This document shows, piece by piece, positions 31,831-44,395 of a stretch of 64,000 bases of DNA (its first letter is position 1; each line of letters opens with the position of its first letter). Below the pieces are notes generated by a model. That model was not told where the DNA came from, made no database searches, and was given only the letters and a program-made list of their open reading frames with translations. Both the position numbers and the translations under genes were made by a program. This DNA is from Vombatus ursinus. Taxonomy: Eukaryota > Chordata > Mammalia > Diprotodontia > Vombatidae. The stretch spans positions 57,494,907 through 57,558,906 of the forward strand of contig NW_020954556.1 of the NCBI RefSeq assembly GCF_900497805.2. The letters are read 5' to 3'.

Positions 31831-32869
31831 CAGCTCCAACAATGAGTTATTCTGAGCTGGGGAACATCTAGACGGTTTGCTGATGGTTAACAACCATTCA
31901 TCAAGGTTCCACCCGTTGACAGTTACCCAAAATGTAAGCAGAATGCCCATGGCAAAATAATCAGCTACCCTAGATCTGGCCTTTCAAATCCTAACCCTAA
32001 AGATATGGCAAATATACATTGGTAATGGGAACCTTTTCTTGTAGAAAGGGGTCTTTAGATTCCAGTGAGAAGACCAATAGATTGTGGAAAGCTCTCTTTG
32101 TCTGCTTCAGAGAGAACTTCTTGGGCTCTCTTAATTCCTTCAGAGGGAAACTGGTAATCTGGAAACACCAGCTACTAAAGTCAATTATGGTTTCATCTAT
32201 GGGTCTATCTTAATTTTCATCTTGGAGTTTTTCAGAGGCAGCTAGGTGAAGCAGTGGATAAAGCATTGGGTCCAGGCACTATATGCATGGCGTTGTGTGC
32301 TTAGCACAGTGCCTGGCATGTGACAGGGGCTACTTAAATGCTTGTTCTCTTACCTTCCCCATTTTTTGGATCCGTAAAAGCAGCGTCTAAGTTATACAAC
32401 ACTGAACGGTAGCCATGGGGCATTTCCCAATAGTACCCATATTGTGGGTATTCTATTATACCATGTGTAGTATTGGTTTGGATTGATTGTCCTTCATAAC
32501 CATGTCCTTAACATTCATGTTTGCTTGACACGCTAAAAACCTATCTATTATATGATTTTCTCCTTTTTCATTTTGCCCTGCTTTTTATCTGGCTTTATTT
32601 ATATTTTCTGATGTTTGATAGATTTGCTTTAATAATTTTCTGTTAGTTCCAGTTTTTGACAGAAATGTTGCAGTTTTTTTAACCTTGTGGTTCTTTTATT
32701 TCCTTATTAAAGAAAAAAAACCTGAACTCTTAAACGCTTAAAATGTTTAAACTAAATTAGCCCACAAATAAGGCAAAATATTTTTAATATTGCTCCTTAG
32801 ACTCAAGGGGAAATAATTACAGATGATAACAAAATGTGTCTTTCAGTGTTCATCTAGTCACAATCACTT
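31831..32869. other. Mostly single-copy sequence with small SINE/L2 scraps
   Basis: Contains a truncated SINE head (32,233-32,275, gaggcagctaggtgaagcag) and a MIR/L2 tail (to about 32,360). The rest is AT-rich with no gene. Confidence 0.45.
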
Positions 32870-32945
32870 CTTACTCTGATCACCAGCACTTAGCATAGTG
32901 TCTGGCACATAGTAGGTGCTTAATAAATGTTTATTAACTGACTTC
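32870..32945 (+). mobile_element. L2 LINE tail
   Basis: cagcacttagcatagtgtct, ggcacatagtaggtgcttaa, taaatgtttattaactgac. Confidence 0.7.
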
Positions 32946-33115
32946 TGGTATAGAGATTACTAACAAATTATAATAAAGTGGGAAAACTTGCTGAGGTTAG
33001 TATCATGCAAGGGACAAAATAGATATGCAGGAAGATAGCTCTTGAAATAGTACACCACTGTGGTTTCTGTTGACTCCATAGTAACCTAATAGGTTTCTTT
33101 TCACTTCCTTCATGG

Positions 33116-33254
33116 GTGCAGTGTATTGGAACAGTAACTTTTTTTTTTTTAGCATTACTAATAGAAAGAAGTTGGTTTTCAGGGGTGTAGCGTATTGGAA
33201 CAGTGACTTTTTTTAATGTTACCCGAAGAAATAAATTAATAGTGCCATTTTGAA
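33116..33254 (+). repeat. Tandem duplication, period 69 bp
   Basis: tgcagtgtattggaacagta (33,116) recurs as tgtagcgtattggaacagtg (33,185), each followed by a poly-T and an attac/gttac word. Confidence 0.75.
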
Positions 33255-33549
33255 TAATGGTCCCATGGATATTTCTTGATCTTTGTTAAACAAGGAAAGT
33301 AATGAAGATCATCAGAAATACTGTACCTTAGGTTTAAGGAAAAGTCATAGAGATACTCTCATGGATATGTATTTATTCTTTGTTCCATACAGAACAGAAT
33401 GTTAAATTCTCAGAATAAATCTCTACTGCTTTCATCCTCAGGAGATAAGATTCATGAATAGATGGTATATTTGAAGATTTTACATGACCTTTGGATACAT
33501 TAAGGGAGAAGATAGGAATCTTGTACATACACCAAAATAAAAACCACTT

Positions 33550-34030
33550 TGGATCATAGATTTAGAGATGGAAGGATACTTTAGAGGTTCTTAACTTTTT
33601 TTTGTGTCTTGTGCAGTGTGGTAAAGCCTCTGGGCCCTTTTTCAGAGTGGTTTTAAATGCCTAAAATAAAATACATTTCAAAGGAAATCAATTATGTTGA
33701 AACTAAGCAATCAAAATATTTTTTAAAAAACAACAGGTTCATGGGCCCTAGGTTGAGAACTCCTATTTAATGTCATCTAGTCCAAGCCCCTTGTTTTACA
33801 TTTGAGGAAACTGAGGACTAGCGAAGTGGGTTGTTGTGAGGAACAAGCGATGTAACACACACACGTACACACACATACAAAATATTTTACAAACTTTATG
33901 TAAATGTCATTATAATGATAATAATTATTATTTAAACTTATTAAGTGACTTGCCCAAGGTCAAGAAGCTTATAAGATAAAGAGCTGGGATTCAAATTCAA
34001 ATTCTTTGACTCTAAATTTAGAAAGCTTCT
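33550..34030 (-). mobile_element. Antisense MIR with hAT-like (copy d) and MIR insertions
   Basis: The host MIR reads gatttagagatggaaggata, then gtcatctagtccaagcccct, then acttgcccaaggtcaag. A hAT-like copy d (33,595-33,765) and a sense MIR 3' piece with (CA)n (about 33,828-33,935) are inserted in it. Confidence 0.65.
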
Positions 34031-34039
34031 GCTATGAAA

Positions 34040-34439
34040 GCTTTATTTCTAGTAGTCATTTAATGCAGAAGTCAAAAAAGTTTTCTCATTTCCAAAGTGA
34101 TCACTGAGTCTTATGCTATAGATAATGAAGTTTACAAGTAACATTCAACAGAATAAACTATAACAAGTCTCAGTTAAGTGCATGCTTGATTTAGGGGAGA
34201 GAAAGACTATGATGAAAAACCAGACTCTTCTCTCAAGGAACTTGCATTTAATAAATGGATTAGAACATACATATGCTAACATTTCTAATTTTTTTCCTAT
34301 AACCATGTTAACTCTGCTCAAAGGACACCGAAGGAACAAAAAAATGTTCTCATAATTATGTGTTGATTTGTCTATAGAAGGACAATTACATATGTCCTGA
34401 CATAAAACTGAGAGATATATTTTTATACTGCACCTCATA
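34040..34439. other. Unassigned intergenic sequence
   Basis: A 97-codon antisense open frame here shows no domain or homology that I recognise; probably chance. Confidence 0.4.
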
Positions 34440-34865
34440 GAATTACAGGATCACAAGATCATAGATTTAGAAGTGGAGGGAACCCCAGAGATATGGAGCC
34501 CCGTTTCTCTTTTGCAGAGGAGAAAAGTGAGGTTCAAAGTGATTGAGTGATTTGTTCAAAAATTCCTTAAAATCTGTTCAATACATAGGCTAGAATCCAG
34601 ATTTTTGCTATAATCATTATAATAGCTAGCATCTATCTAGCACTTAAAGTTTCCAAAACACATTACAAATAAATCATTTTATCCTTACAACAACCTGGAG
34701 GTAAATATTATTATTATCCCCATTTTATAGATGTGGAAATCGAGGCAGATAGTGAGGTAAAGTGATGGATCATGGAGCTAATAAGTCTGTGAATCCAAAC
34801 CGGAACTCTGATCTTCCTGACTCCAGGTCCGGCCTGCTATTCACCCTACCACCATATAGTTGTCT
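34440..34865 (-). mobile_element. Two adjacent antisense MIR/THER-type SINEs
   Basis: First 34,440-34,615 (atagatttagaagtggaggg); second 34,618-34,865 (tagctagcatctatctagca, ttttatagatgtggaaatcg, tcttcctgactccaggtccg). Confidence 0.72.
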
Positions 34866-34917
34866 TGCTTACCAAAGCAGCAAGTAACAATCTGGAACGT
34901 TTCAGTGAATGACTAGT

Positions 34918-35200
34918 TAGAATCAATCATTTTTATTAAGTGCCTCTTGTATATATGACACTGTACTAGATATTTTAAAACATGGAGGACATATAAAGAA
35001 AGTGAGCTAGGATTTCATTTAACGAGTCACTCTGAATTCTAAAAATGCGGGCATCCACACTTTTAAGTTGGGCAGGAAGTCATGAGCTTTGATGCAAGTC
35101 CCAGCCATGTGTGACATTGAGCAAGTCATTTTGTTTCTCTGGGGCCCAATTTCCTCTTATGTAAACAGAGGGAGTTGAACTCACTAGATCCCTAAGTCAA
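34918..35200. mobile_element. L2 tail (-) followed by a MIR (+)
   Basis: 34,918-35,000: tcaatcatttttattaagtg. 35,075-35,200: gcaagtcccagccatgtgtg, gcaagtcattttgtttctct. Confidence 0.55.
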
Positions 35201-36484
35201 GTCAGTAAAGTCAGATACTCTAAAAAGGGAGATTTTTTTTTAGAGGAAAAATACAGAATTTTAAAAAGGACTTTATTTCATTGGTTAAGTGATGTTCACT
35301 CCTGATGATAGCATATTCCAAAACTTAGAACATACATTATCCATACATTTTCAGATTCAGGAGTGTGAGCTGTTCATTCTTCTAGATTTTTGTCTACATT
35401 GCCAATCCATCTCTGCCTATAGACTCCTTTCTGTCTATGTTGCTTTCAGGTAGCTTCATTGTTCAATCGGTTGTACTCTGTGATAGAGAGAAAATGATGT
35501 CTATGCACGTTCTCGTCCCAGTGAGCTTTCCCAGAGCAGAGATACCACATAGTAGAATATCCTTACAGCTCCCAAGACACCTTGGATCATGTTCATTCTA
35601 TAGAGACATGATTGGTCCTATGTCTGGTAGGGGTGGTGGAGAAGCACTTACACTCTCATGATTGTATAAAAGTACTTAAAAACACCTAGCTACCTTATTG
35701 GACCACTCCAAGGTGGTGGTTGTGGGGGTCAGGCAATTGGGGCATGGAGGGAATTGAGTCAGTGGATTTATATCATTATAAAATGGAGCTTTTAATACTC
35801 AGTCATTTTTTAAAAATCTGTAACAGTAATATCTCCAGTGCTAAGCAAAGAACAGAAAATATCATATATAGTATTTTCATTCAAAAAGGTGACTGAAAAT
35901 ATACCAGTAACTACTAACCCATAGACCTACTTTCTTACCTTTATGATCTACACTGCATATTGATTACTTTTCCAATCCCCTTTGGGAATATACCAGATAT
36001 GAGTCAACTCTAAACTTTAGTGATTTTCCCTGGGGTTGTAGGATTGGGAACATAAAGATCTAGAGTCAACCAAAAAAAAAAAAAAAAAGGAGGCCAACCC
36101 CTCTCTTAACGGTCCAGGTTCTATCAGGATCAGTTTAGATATGTGAGTCCGGACTGTAGGCCCCCATAGTGTGACAGGATGACTGAGGGCCTTGGCCACT
36201 TGGCCTCGGCAGTAGATTCTGAATGCGTTGTAACATGTGCATTGAATATATCTCTAATTAAAATTCAAGGAGGAAACAAGCAGGCTTTCATAAGCTATCT
36301 TCTGCCAAACATCTTTGTAGTCACACGCCTAACGAAGAAATAAAAAGAATCTAAGATCTTGATATTATCGGTTGATTTTTTTTTAAAATTAAAGTATGTC
36401 TTCCTCAAACTCGGTATTCTCCATGCATGTATTAAAATTATAAAAAAATCAGATTTTGGAAGGTCTTTGGAACGCTGAATATCT
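35201..36484. other. Unassigned intergenic sequence
   Basis: About 1.3 kb with no gene. A run of 17 A is at 36,072-36,088. A TATA-like tgtataaaagt at about 35,664 has no other promoter or LTR evidence. Confidence 0.4.
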
Positions 36485-36735
36485 GGTACAGCTAACATTT
36501 ATATAGCACTTACTATGTGCCAGACACTATGCTAAATGCTTTACAATTAGAACTTCATGTGATTCTCACAATATTCCTAGGAGGTAGGTGCTATTATTAT
36601 TCTCATTTAACAGTTGAGGAAACTGAGATTAAGTGACTTGCTCAGGGTCAAACATCTAGTAAGAATCTGAGGCTACATTTGAACTCAGGTCTTCCTGACT
36701 CCAGGCCCAGGGCTGTATCCATTCCACTGTCTAGC
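36485..36735 (-). mobile_element. MIR/THER-type SINE
   Basis: cagctaacatttatatagca, taggaggtaggtgctattat, attaagtgacttgctcaggg and the inverted head. Confidence 0.82.
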
Positions 36736-37238
36736 TTCTCTTAAATAAAATTACAACACAATATTTGTAGTGATAATTTGTGGGGGTTTTTTTTTGAGTC
36801 AGTATATGGTCTGCAGGGATATGTTTCTGAGTTTGATGTTACTACTCCAATGTATCTGTATAGGATATATATACCTCTCTTCCATACCAGTATGGATATC
36901 CAGAGATGCCAGAGAGACCTATGCTCACTTGTGTTCTTCATTGTCATGGAGGAAGTCCCACACAGAAGAGAGAAAGAAAGGTTATTCCCAACATATGGCA
37001 ATTGTCTCTAAATGCTTTTCTTTTCAAATGACATCCCATTTCCCAACACACATGTTTTGCAGCAACATCATTGTTAGGTTTATGAGTATCATGAAATGCT
37101 GATGTCTTCCCTCTGGGGAAATGGCACCAATAATGCTCCATGCTGTATCTATATGTATCTATCTATTTATGTTATGTATGTGGTTCTGACAATTCACTTC
37201 AATTCTTTGAACTTCAATTTCTTCTTACATAAAACTTG
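36736..37238. other. Unassigned intergenic sequence
   Basis: Overlapping open frames on both strands (up to 110 codons) lack recognisable domains. Confidence 0.4.
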
Positions 37239-37484
37239 TGAGGTGGTACAATGGATAGAGTGCCTGGCCTGGAGTCAGCAAGACCTGAATTCAAATCTGT
37301 CTTCAGACACTGATTAGCTGCGTGACCCTGTGCACGTCACTTAACTCCGTTTGCCTCAGTTTCCTCACCCGTAAAATGAGCTGGAGAAGGAAACAGTAAA
37401 CCACTCCAGTCCCTTTGCCAAGAAAGCCCCAAATAGGGTCACAAAGAGTCGGACGTGACTGAAATGACTGAACAACAAGAAAAC
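37239..37484 (+). mobile_element. tRNA-RTE SINE (MAR4-like)
   Basis: tgaggtggtacaatggatag, tagctgcgtgaccctgtgca, gagctggagaaggaaacagt, gagtcggacgtgactgaaat. Confidence 0.88.
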
Positions 37485-39062
37485 AAGTCAATTATGTAAA
37501 ATTATAAATGGGTATAATATATAAAGTATCATTACTTATTTATATTTGTAAAATTTACATTATGTATAAATATCTAAAATTTCTCATATGTAAAATAATA
37601 CTTATGCCATCTATCCTTGGGGATTGTTATAAGGAAAAAACCTTGCAACCCTCAAAAAAACCACAAAAATGTGAATTACCACTGCTAATACTTACCAGGA
37701 TCACCACAATCTTCCTCCCCACCCAACCATCACCATTGTTACTACCTTGGACAAGTAATTTCATAGTGTAATGGCCAATGAGAGTCCAGTCCTTACAATA
37801 CTCCTGCCTTAGAGCTTTCTGGTGGGCTTGTACAATATTCCCTGCCAAGTTTAAATTCTTGGGGAAAGCCTTCTTTCAGCCTTGAGTGACTGAGGTGGGG
37901 GGAGGAGGTGATGAGGAGCCTTCTGGTTAGCAGAGAGTTGGAGGAGCTGACAATTTAGTCTGCACCAGAATCAGAACTGCATTTGCATAGAAAAGCAGCC
38001 TTTTTTTTTTTTTTTTTTTTTTTGCTCTTTTTCTTCCTGGCTGTAGAATGAATCAAGAATCGTTAGAGATACCCAGTGGGATAGAGGTAGCAGCTGCCTT
38101 ATCCCCATCTGTTGCCGTCAATGTGTTTATGAACACATGACATTTTTTGTTTCTTTTGCATTTATTCTTTCCTGATTTTAGGTGAACCAGTGTCCAGAGA
38201 CAGAACTGACCGGGTTTCAACCTTGTGAACTTCAAAGGGCCTCATTCTCTCTGGCAACTGGAGGTGGTAGCAGAGCCCACCAGATGCTGTTGCAGTGGCC
38301 AGAAAGAGAGAAGAGCGTTTGGATGGATGTGGGAAGGAAGCTTTAGGGATCTGTTAGAAAGGAGTGCTGTCTAAGGCACTGACCCTTGGAATACAGAGCT
38401 ACTGTTGAGGGGTCTTCCATGATGATTCTGCAAAAAGAGAAAATGACTCCCCGAGTCAGGAGTTTAGAGGTGCCTGTCAGCCTTAGGTATGGTCTACATG
38501 TGAGCCTGACCACCTGTTAAGTTGGAATACATTGTCCCCAGAGACCATATGTGTATGCAAGGGGAGAGTGAATCCCCTAATTTGGGGAGGTTGTTTTGAA
38601 ATAACTGTTCTTGCTGTATCTTCTTAGTGAATTTTCTTTTGCAAAAGCTAATATATGTCAATTGGTTCATTGGCATTGGGAAGCATACCAAATGGGAGCG
38701 TGTGAGTGACAGTAATTGAAACTTCATTCCTTCAGGGTTATCCCTCAAGAACTCTGAGAGGAGAAGTAGTCAGTTGCTCCCTGGGGAGCCAACCTATCAG
38801 TGCCGGTGGGACCAGGGGAGACTGAGCCCAGAGCGGAAACGATAGTAGTATCACAGAACCTTATCTCTTGTCTTGAGTTTCCATATTTGTAAAGTAAAAT
38901 TTGGATGAGATGATCTTCAAGATCTCTTCTAGATCTCTTCTACTATAAATGTTTATGACATTATTCAGTCTCTCATATCTCTTCTGAGTCAGAAAAAATT
39001 TTTTTAGTTAGATTAGGAAAGATAGTCTGGTATCCAGGTCGTAAGAACTGACAGATTTTGGG
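37485..39062. other. Mostly single-copy intergenic sequence
   Basis: Holds a run of 23 T (38,001-38,023) and a MIR 3' part (about 38,870-38,960, gatgatcttcaagatctctt). No gene recognised in about 1.5 kb. Confidence 0.45.
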
Positions 39063-39135
39063 CAGTCAGTCAATCAATCAAAAAGTATTTATTAAGCACC
39101 TAATATTTTCCAGGCAATGAGAATAAATGCTACCT
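39063..39135 (-). mobile_element. L2 LINE tail
   Basis: cagtcaatcaatcaaaaagt, atttattaagcacctaatat. Confidence 0.6.
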
Positions 39136-39597
39136 AAGACACCTGAGATAATTTGGAGGTATGTCAACCCTCTAGTTAAGTAGGGTCTGGCCTACCACAT
39201 TCAAATTCATAATAATTTTAATTAAATTTAATGCAATATGAATCTTGATGGCATTTTGTGCACGTTAGCTATAATCCTTTCCCCCTAAGTAACTTCTCAA
39301 ATAATTTTTCTTTGTATCTGCAAAAAAAGTAGGCAGATATTAGTAGATTACTTTTGAATCTCTAAAGCAGACTGAAGGTCATAGCCTAATGAATCCGTCT
39401 GTTTGAATTGTGGTTACTAATTTACTTAAATATCACTGAAAAAGTAAGTATTGACACAGTTGGTTTAGATGAATCATTTTCAATGTGTGATCTGGAAATA
39501 AATGCTCATCTGCAAAGGTTCTCTATGTAGTCTGTGGTATAGGTATCTTACTGGATTCATAATTATGTTTGTCTTGCTATAAATTAATAGTTTATTT
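39136..39597. other. Unassigned AT-rich sequence
   Basis: Nothing supported. Confidence 0.4.
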
Positions 39598-39612
39598 GTG
39601 ATGCCATTCTTT

Positions 39613-39768
39613 TTTTTTTTTTTAGCTTTTTGGTGAGGCAGTTGGGGTTAAGTGACTTGCCCAGGGACACACAGCTAGTGAGTGTTATGTGTGTGAGGCC
39701 GGATTTGAACTCAGGTCCTCCTGACTCCAAGGCCAGAGCTCTATCCATTGCTCCACCTAGCTGCCCCA
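39613..39768 (-). mobile_element. WSINE1-like SINE with perfect target duplication
   Basis: Full-length: gttaagtgacttgcccaggg, ggccggatttgaactcaggt, ctccacctagctgcccc. It is flanked by an exact repeat gtgatgccattcttt (39,598-39,612 and 39,769-39,783). The perfect duplication implies a fairly recent insertion. Confidence 0.92.
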
Positions 39769-39849
39769 GTGATGCCATTCTTTGATAGTATCAAGAGACA
39801 ATTTTTTTTGATAGTGGCCCATGGAAATTTTACTTTGACAAAAGGGGTT

Positions 39850-40480
39850 CCATGACCTCCTCCTCCTCCAGTTTCCTGGGCAAGATAGCTCACCCAAATA
39901 TATCATATTTTCCCTTTTAAGTATATAATTAATTTAACATGTAACTTTCAAAATTGCCCTATTTTTCTATGTTTCTTTCTAGTCTTCCTTCTGTTTTCTT
40001 TTGTACATTTTTTAAAAATTAAAATAAAAATTTAATTTAATTTAAATTTAAAAACATTTCAATTACTGTCTTTTCTTTTTCTTTTAAGAATACTATTGAT
40101 GGCCTTGTTTTCTTCTCTTCCCTGCCCCTTTGACCTCCTTTATTGGTAAGAAAAAAAGGGAGAAGAAAGAAAAAAAATCAAAACCCTTGTGACAAATATG
40201 CATAGTAAAGCAAAGCAAATTCCATACTGGCCCTTCAAAAATAGATGCTTCTTTTTTCGCCTTGAGTCCATCACCTGTGTTAGGAGTTGGGTAGCATGTT
40301 TCATCAATGGTCCTCTGATTTGGTTATTAAATTGATCAGAGTTCTTAAATTTCAATGTTGCTTTTACTTATATTGTTATTGTATGAATTGTTCTTCTTGT
40401 ATAACTTGTATAAATTCTTCTGCTTACTCTGCATCAGTTCATGTGAATTTTTTCAGGATTCTCTGAAACCATGATGTTGG
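39850..40480 (-). mobile_element. L1 3' end
   Basis: Antisense L1: acttgtgacaaatatgcata-type (40,188), tttcatcaatggtcctctga, ctctgcatcagttcatgtga. Confidence 0.7.
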
Positions 40481-42123
40481 GATGGGTGGGAAAGAACAAT
40501 AACTTTCCTTTGTCATTCCCTTTGGGGAGGATTATTCCCTTGTGAAAACGTAAAGTGGTGAACATTATCCATTGTTGGAACAATTCTGCTACTGGGCAAG
40601 TATGCCACTTCTTGGAATTTTATAATGGGATTTGTTTCCTTTTCAGTCATGAGAATTGGGTGGGGATGAAGGGGTAAGATTCTTAATGGGACATGAGGTA
40701 CAAGCTATATTTTTGGTGGGGGCACAACAAGCCAATTTTGTGATAAATTTCTGCAATACTATATGCAAATTATTTTATCATTTCAATCCTAGACTAAGCT
40801 AAAAGAAACCTGAGCCAAAATTGGGGTGGGTGGACATGGCACTGGAGAGGGAGGTGGTCTTACACTTTGGCTCTACACTTTGGAAAACCTCCTAAATTAC
40901 CTGCAGTTATAGTATCAATACCTTACCCATTAGGTAAGCCTTTTTCCTTGTGGAGGGTACTTAGCCAATCCCCCTAATCCACAGGTAAAGATTAAGCAAT
41001 TCCTCCTACTTTAGAGTTAGGATATAGTCAAATCTACCATTATCCTAGAGAACCAATCCTCTACAAATATATGTGTGCATATTGTGCATTTTGAAAATTA
41101 TATAGGAATGTCATAGGAGCTAAGTGTCATAGCATAGTCAAAAGAGCTCTGGATTTGATGGCAGGAAAACTGATTCTAGTCCTAACACCACCACTTACTA
41201 ACCATGATGTAAATCATTTAATCTCCCTGATCCTTTATTTCCTCATGTATAAAATAGAGATTATTATATTATTATAGTTGGAGGAAGCATGCTCTAAACC
41301 ATAATGCACTACAAAATGGGAGTTATTAATATTATTTTAGACATTTCTAATAATAGTTTGCAATGGTTTTCTTTGTGTGTGTATGTGTGTGGGAGGAATA
41401 GGAATGATACAAAAAAAGTTTTGATTAGTGAAAGTTACGTTGTGTCAGTCTTAAAAAAAAAACCTCTTGTTCTTTTGGGACAGCCTTCTGTCAGAGCAAA
41501 TGGCCTCTACCCTAGATGTGCACCCCACCTTTAACATGCACCCTCTTTCACTCTTTTCTGAAAGCATCTAGATATTTCTTTGATCTGTGCTTATATAGAA
41601 GTGGAAGAGGAGTATATAGTGAAAGTGATGATTCTCTTGGTCATTCCCTGCCATCTCCTTGCCTATGACATCACAGATGGGAGACCATTCAGATGTGACT
41701 GAGTGTGAAATCTTGTCCCCTTCCTATGAAACTTGTGGCCTTTGCCTGAATCACTGAGATGCCTTAGATGCAGAGAAGATGAGACTCCAGCCATGTTTCA
41801 TATTGATTAGGAGTGGTGGAGAGCAGGTGAAACTGGGGATGTTTCTCCAAAGCAAAGGGTATCTTCACCAAAAGACAATCATTGGCCTGATTCTTCTTCC
41901 TAAAGACTGTAGCATCTGATCTGTTCTCTTCTCTGTATTCTCTCGTTGCCCTTGATGTGCTCACTTCTTATTTCCAACCCTGGTGTTTCACTTTAGGACT
42001 TGGGCTTTTCCTTATTTGAGTTAAAATGTGATGTAAGAAAAACCTAGTGTCCTATGCATTACTAACCTGTCTCATTCTTTCATGAAATCTTTAAGTCCCT
42101 AAACTGCTGAATTGTATTGTTTT
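40481..42123. other. Mostly single-copy intergenic sequence
   Basis: Contains a MIR (+) at about 41,120-41,290 (gagctctggatttgatggca) and otherwise no recognised element or gene. Confidence 0.45.
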
Positions 42124-42137
42124 AGGAAGTCAGCTCT

Positions 42138-42205
42138 CTTTTTTTGTTTGTTTAGTGAGGCAATTGGGGTCAAGTGACTTGCCCCAAGTCACACAGCTAG
42201 TAAGT
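42138..42205 (-). mobile_element. 5'-truncated WSINE1-like SINE with perfect target duplication
   Basis: Only about 68 bp of the 3' part remains (gtcaagtgacttgccccaag). It is flanked by exact copies of aggaagtcagctct (42,124-42,137 and 42,206-42,219). Confidence 0.88.
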
Positions 42206-42999
42206 AGGAAGTCAGCTCTTTTCAGATGATGCAAATTCAAACCAATTGTCGAGAGCTCCCTCTTCTTCCTTCCACATCTCACATTATGCAGATGCCTTTC
42301 TCACAATCTGCTCCTTCATTCCAGACTCAGACAAAAAGATGGCCCTGCTCCTTGCCAAGGCAAACTCCCCTACATTCACAAATGATCCAATTACATCCTA
42401 TTTTCTCCAGCAGATTGTCCCCTCTATCATCCCCACTCTCTATTAATTTTCAGTCTTCTACTGGCTTGCTTCCCTTCTGCTTACAATCACGCCCATGTCT
42501 CCACCAGTCTCAAAAAAACCTCACTTGATTCATCCATCCTGAATACTTATCATCCTATAGCTCTCCTTCCTTTTGTGGTTAAACTCTTTGAGAAGGCCAT
42601 CTACAGTCAATGCTGCCACTTCATTTCTTCTCACTCTCTTCTTGACCCTGCAATTTGATGTCTGACTTTCATCATTAAACTGAAACTGCTCTCTCCAAAG
42701 TTACCAGTGATGTTCTCCTGGCTAAATCGAATGGCCTTTCCTTACTCCTCATCCTTGTTTACTCGGCAGCCTTTGGCCCTGTCAATTACCTTCTTCTTCT
42801 TAATACTCTTTTCTTTAAGTTTCAAGACACTGCTCTGTTCTGGTTCTCTCCCTACCTATCTGGCTTCCCTCTTAGTCCCCTTTAGTGGATATTCATCCAA
42901 ACCATGCCCCCTAACTATGGGTGTCCTCCAAAGCTCTATCCTGAGCCCTTTTTTCTTCTCTCTTATATCACTTGGCAATCTCATCAGTTTCCATCAATC

Positions 43000-43250
43000 G
43001 GGCAGTGAGGTAGCATAGTGGACAGAGTACTGAGCCTAGAGTCAGGAAGACTCATCTTCCTGAGTTCAAATCTGGCCTCACAAATTTACTAGCTGTATGA
43101 CCCTGGGCAAGTCACTTCACCCTGTTTGCCTCCCTTTCCTCATCTGTAAAATGAGCTGGAGAAGGAAATGGCAAACCACTCCAGTATCTCTGCCAACAAA
43201 ACCCCAAATGGGGTCATGAAGAGTCAGACATGACTGTACAACAACAACAA
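43000..43250 (+). mobile_element. tRNA-RTE SINE (MAR4-like) inside L2
   Basis: gggcagtgaggtagcatagt, gtatgaccctgggcaagtca, gagctggagaaggaaatggc, gagtcagacatgactgtaca, then (ACA)n. Confidence 0.9.
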
Positions 43251-43614
43251 ATGCATGTGATTCTCAGATCTATATATCCATCCCTAACCTCTCTCCTGAT
43301 CTCTAGTCATATCTCCAATTGCATATTGGATATCTTGAACTAGAGGTCCTATAGACATCTTAAATTCCTCCCCAAACTCTCCCCTATTCCTAATTTCCCT
43401 ATATTGAAGGTACCACCATTCTCCCAGTCTCCCAGGCTCACAACTTTGATGTTATTCTGTTGCAAGTCCTGTAGATTCTACCTTCGCAACATTTCTCCTA
43501 TCTGCCCTCTACTCTCATCCCCTAATGCCTAGTCTATTAAAATGGCCTCCTGATTAGTCTCCCTGCCTCAAGTCTCTCTCTATTCCAGTCCATCCTTCAC
43601 TCATCTGTCAGTCA

Positions 43615-43802
43615 ATCAGTCAGCTTGCGTTTATTAATTGCCTACTATGTGCTCAGGAATTGTGCTAAGTGTTAGGGATACAAAGAAAGGAAAAAATCCC
43701 CACATATTAAAAGCATCACCCCATTGGAGCAAAAAACCCCAAAACCCAAAACAAAACAAAACCCAGTTCTTGTTCTCAAGTTCATAGTCTAATGGAGGAC
43801 CT
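43615..43802 (-). mobile_element. L2 tail inserted in a longer L2
   Basis: gtcaatcagtcagcttgcgt, ctactatgtgctcaggaatt, tcatagtctaatggaggacc, with an A-rich ccaaaacaaaac expansion. Confidence 0.65.
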
Positions 43803-44395
43803 CGCATCTAATTTATCTTCCTAAAATGCAGGTTTGACTGTTATTATCCCTCTCTGCACCCCCTCCTGCCCAAATTCAATAAACTCCAGTGACTTCCTAT
43901 CACCTTAAAGATCAAACATAAAATCCTGTTTGATTTTTAAATTCCTTCAAAACATGGCCCTTTCCTACTTGATCAGACTTCTTATGCCTTTGTACATATT
44001 CTGTGATCTAGTGACATTGGCTTCCTTGTTGTTCCACATACAACACTCTCAATCTCCCAGCTCTTGAAATATTAACTGGCTGTAATTGGGGATGCTTGGA
44101 ATTCTCTCCCTCCTCATCTCAGTCTCCCTGGCTTCCTTCAGATACTAACTTCTTCAAGGAGCCTTTCCTTATTCCATGTAATACTAGTGCCTTCTGTCTA
44201 AAATAAGAGCTAATTGATCCTTTCTGTATTTTATTTGTACATAGATGTCTGCATTTTCTCTACCCTGTTAGGCCTTGAAAGTTCCTTGAAAGCAGAGACT
44301 ATTTTTTTTCCCCTTCTTTGTATACCCAGCACTTAGAGGAGCACCTGGTACATAGTATTTGTGTTCTTAATAAATGCTTGTTGACTTCACTTGAG

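Larger units (their letters stand above)
42220..44395 (+). mobile_element. Long L2 LINE copy (ORF2 3' half and 3' UTR)
   Basis: The sequence follows the L2 reverse-transcriptase ORF to the tail: tctactggcttgcttccctt, gttgttctcctgg-type RT core at 42,700, cctaactatgggtgtcctcc, tctcccagtctcccaggctc, tgcctcaagtctctctctat, gctcaaattcaataaactcc-type, ggaattctctccctcctcat and ctggtacatagtatttgtgt. It is split by a MAR4-like SINE (43,000-43,250) and an antisense L2 tail (43,615-43,802). Both are later insertions. The frame is broken in several places. Confidence 0.8.

Noticed and set aside
35640-35700. TATA-like tgtataaaag as a promoter or LTR
   Set aside because: No poly-A signal, LTR boundary or downstream exon could be found.
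36770-37102. 110-codon frame with overlapping frames on both strands
   Set aside because: No domain, no codon bias or initiation context that stands out; overlapping frames on both strands argue for chance.
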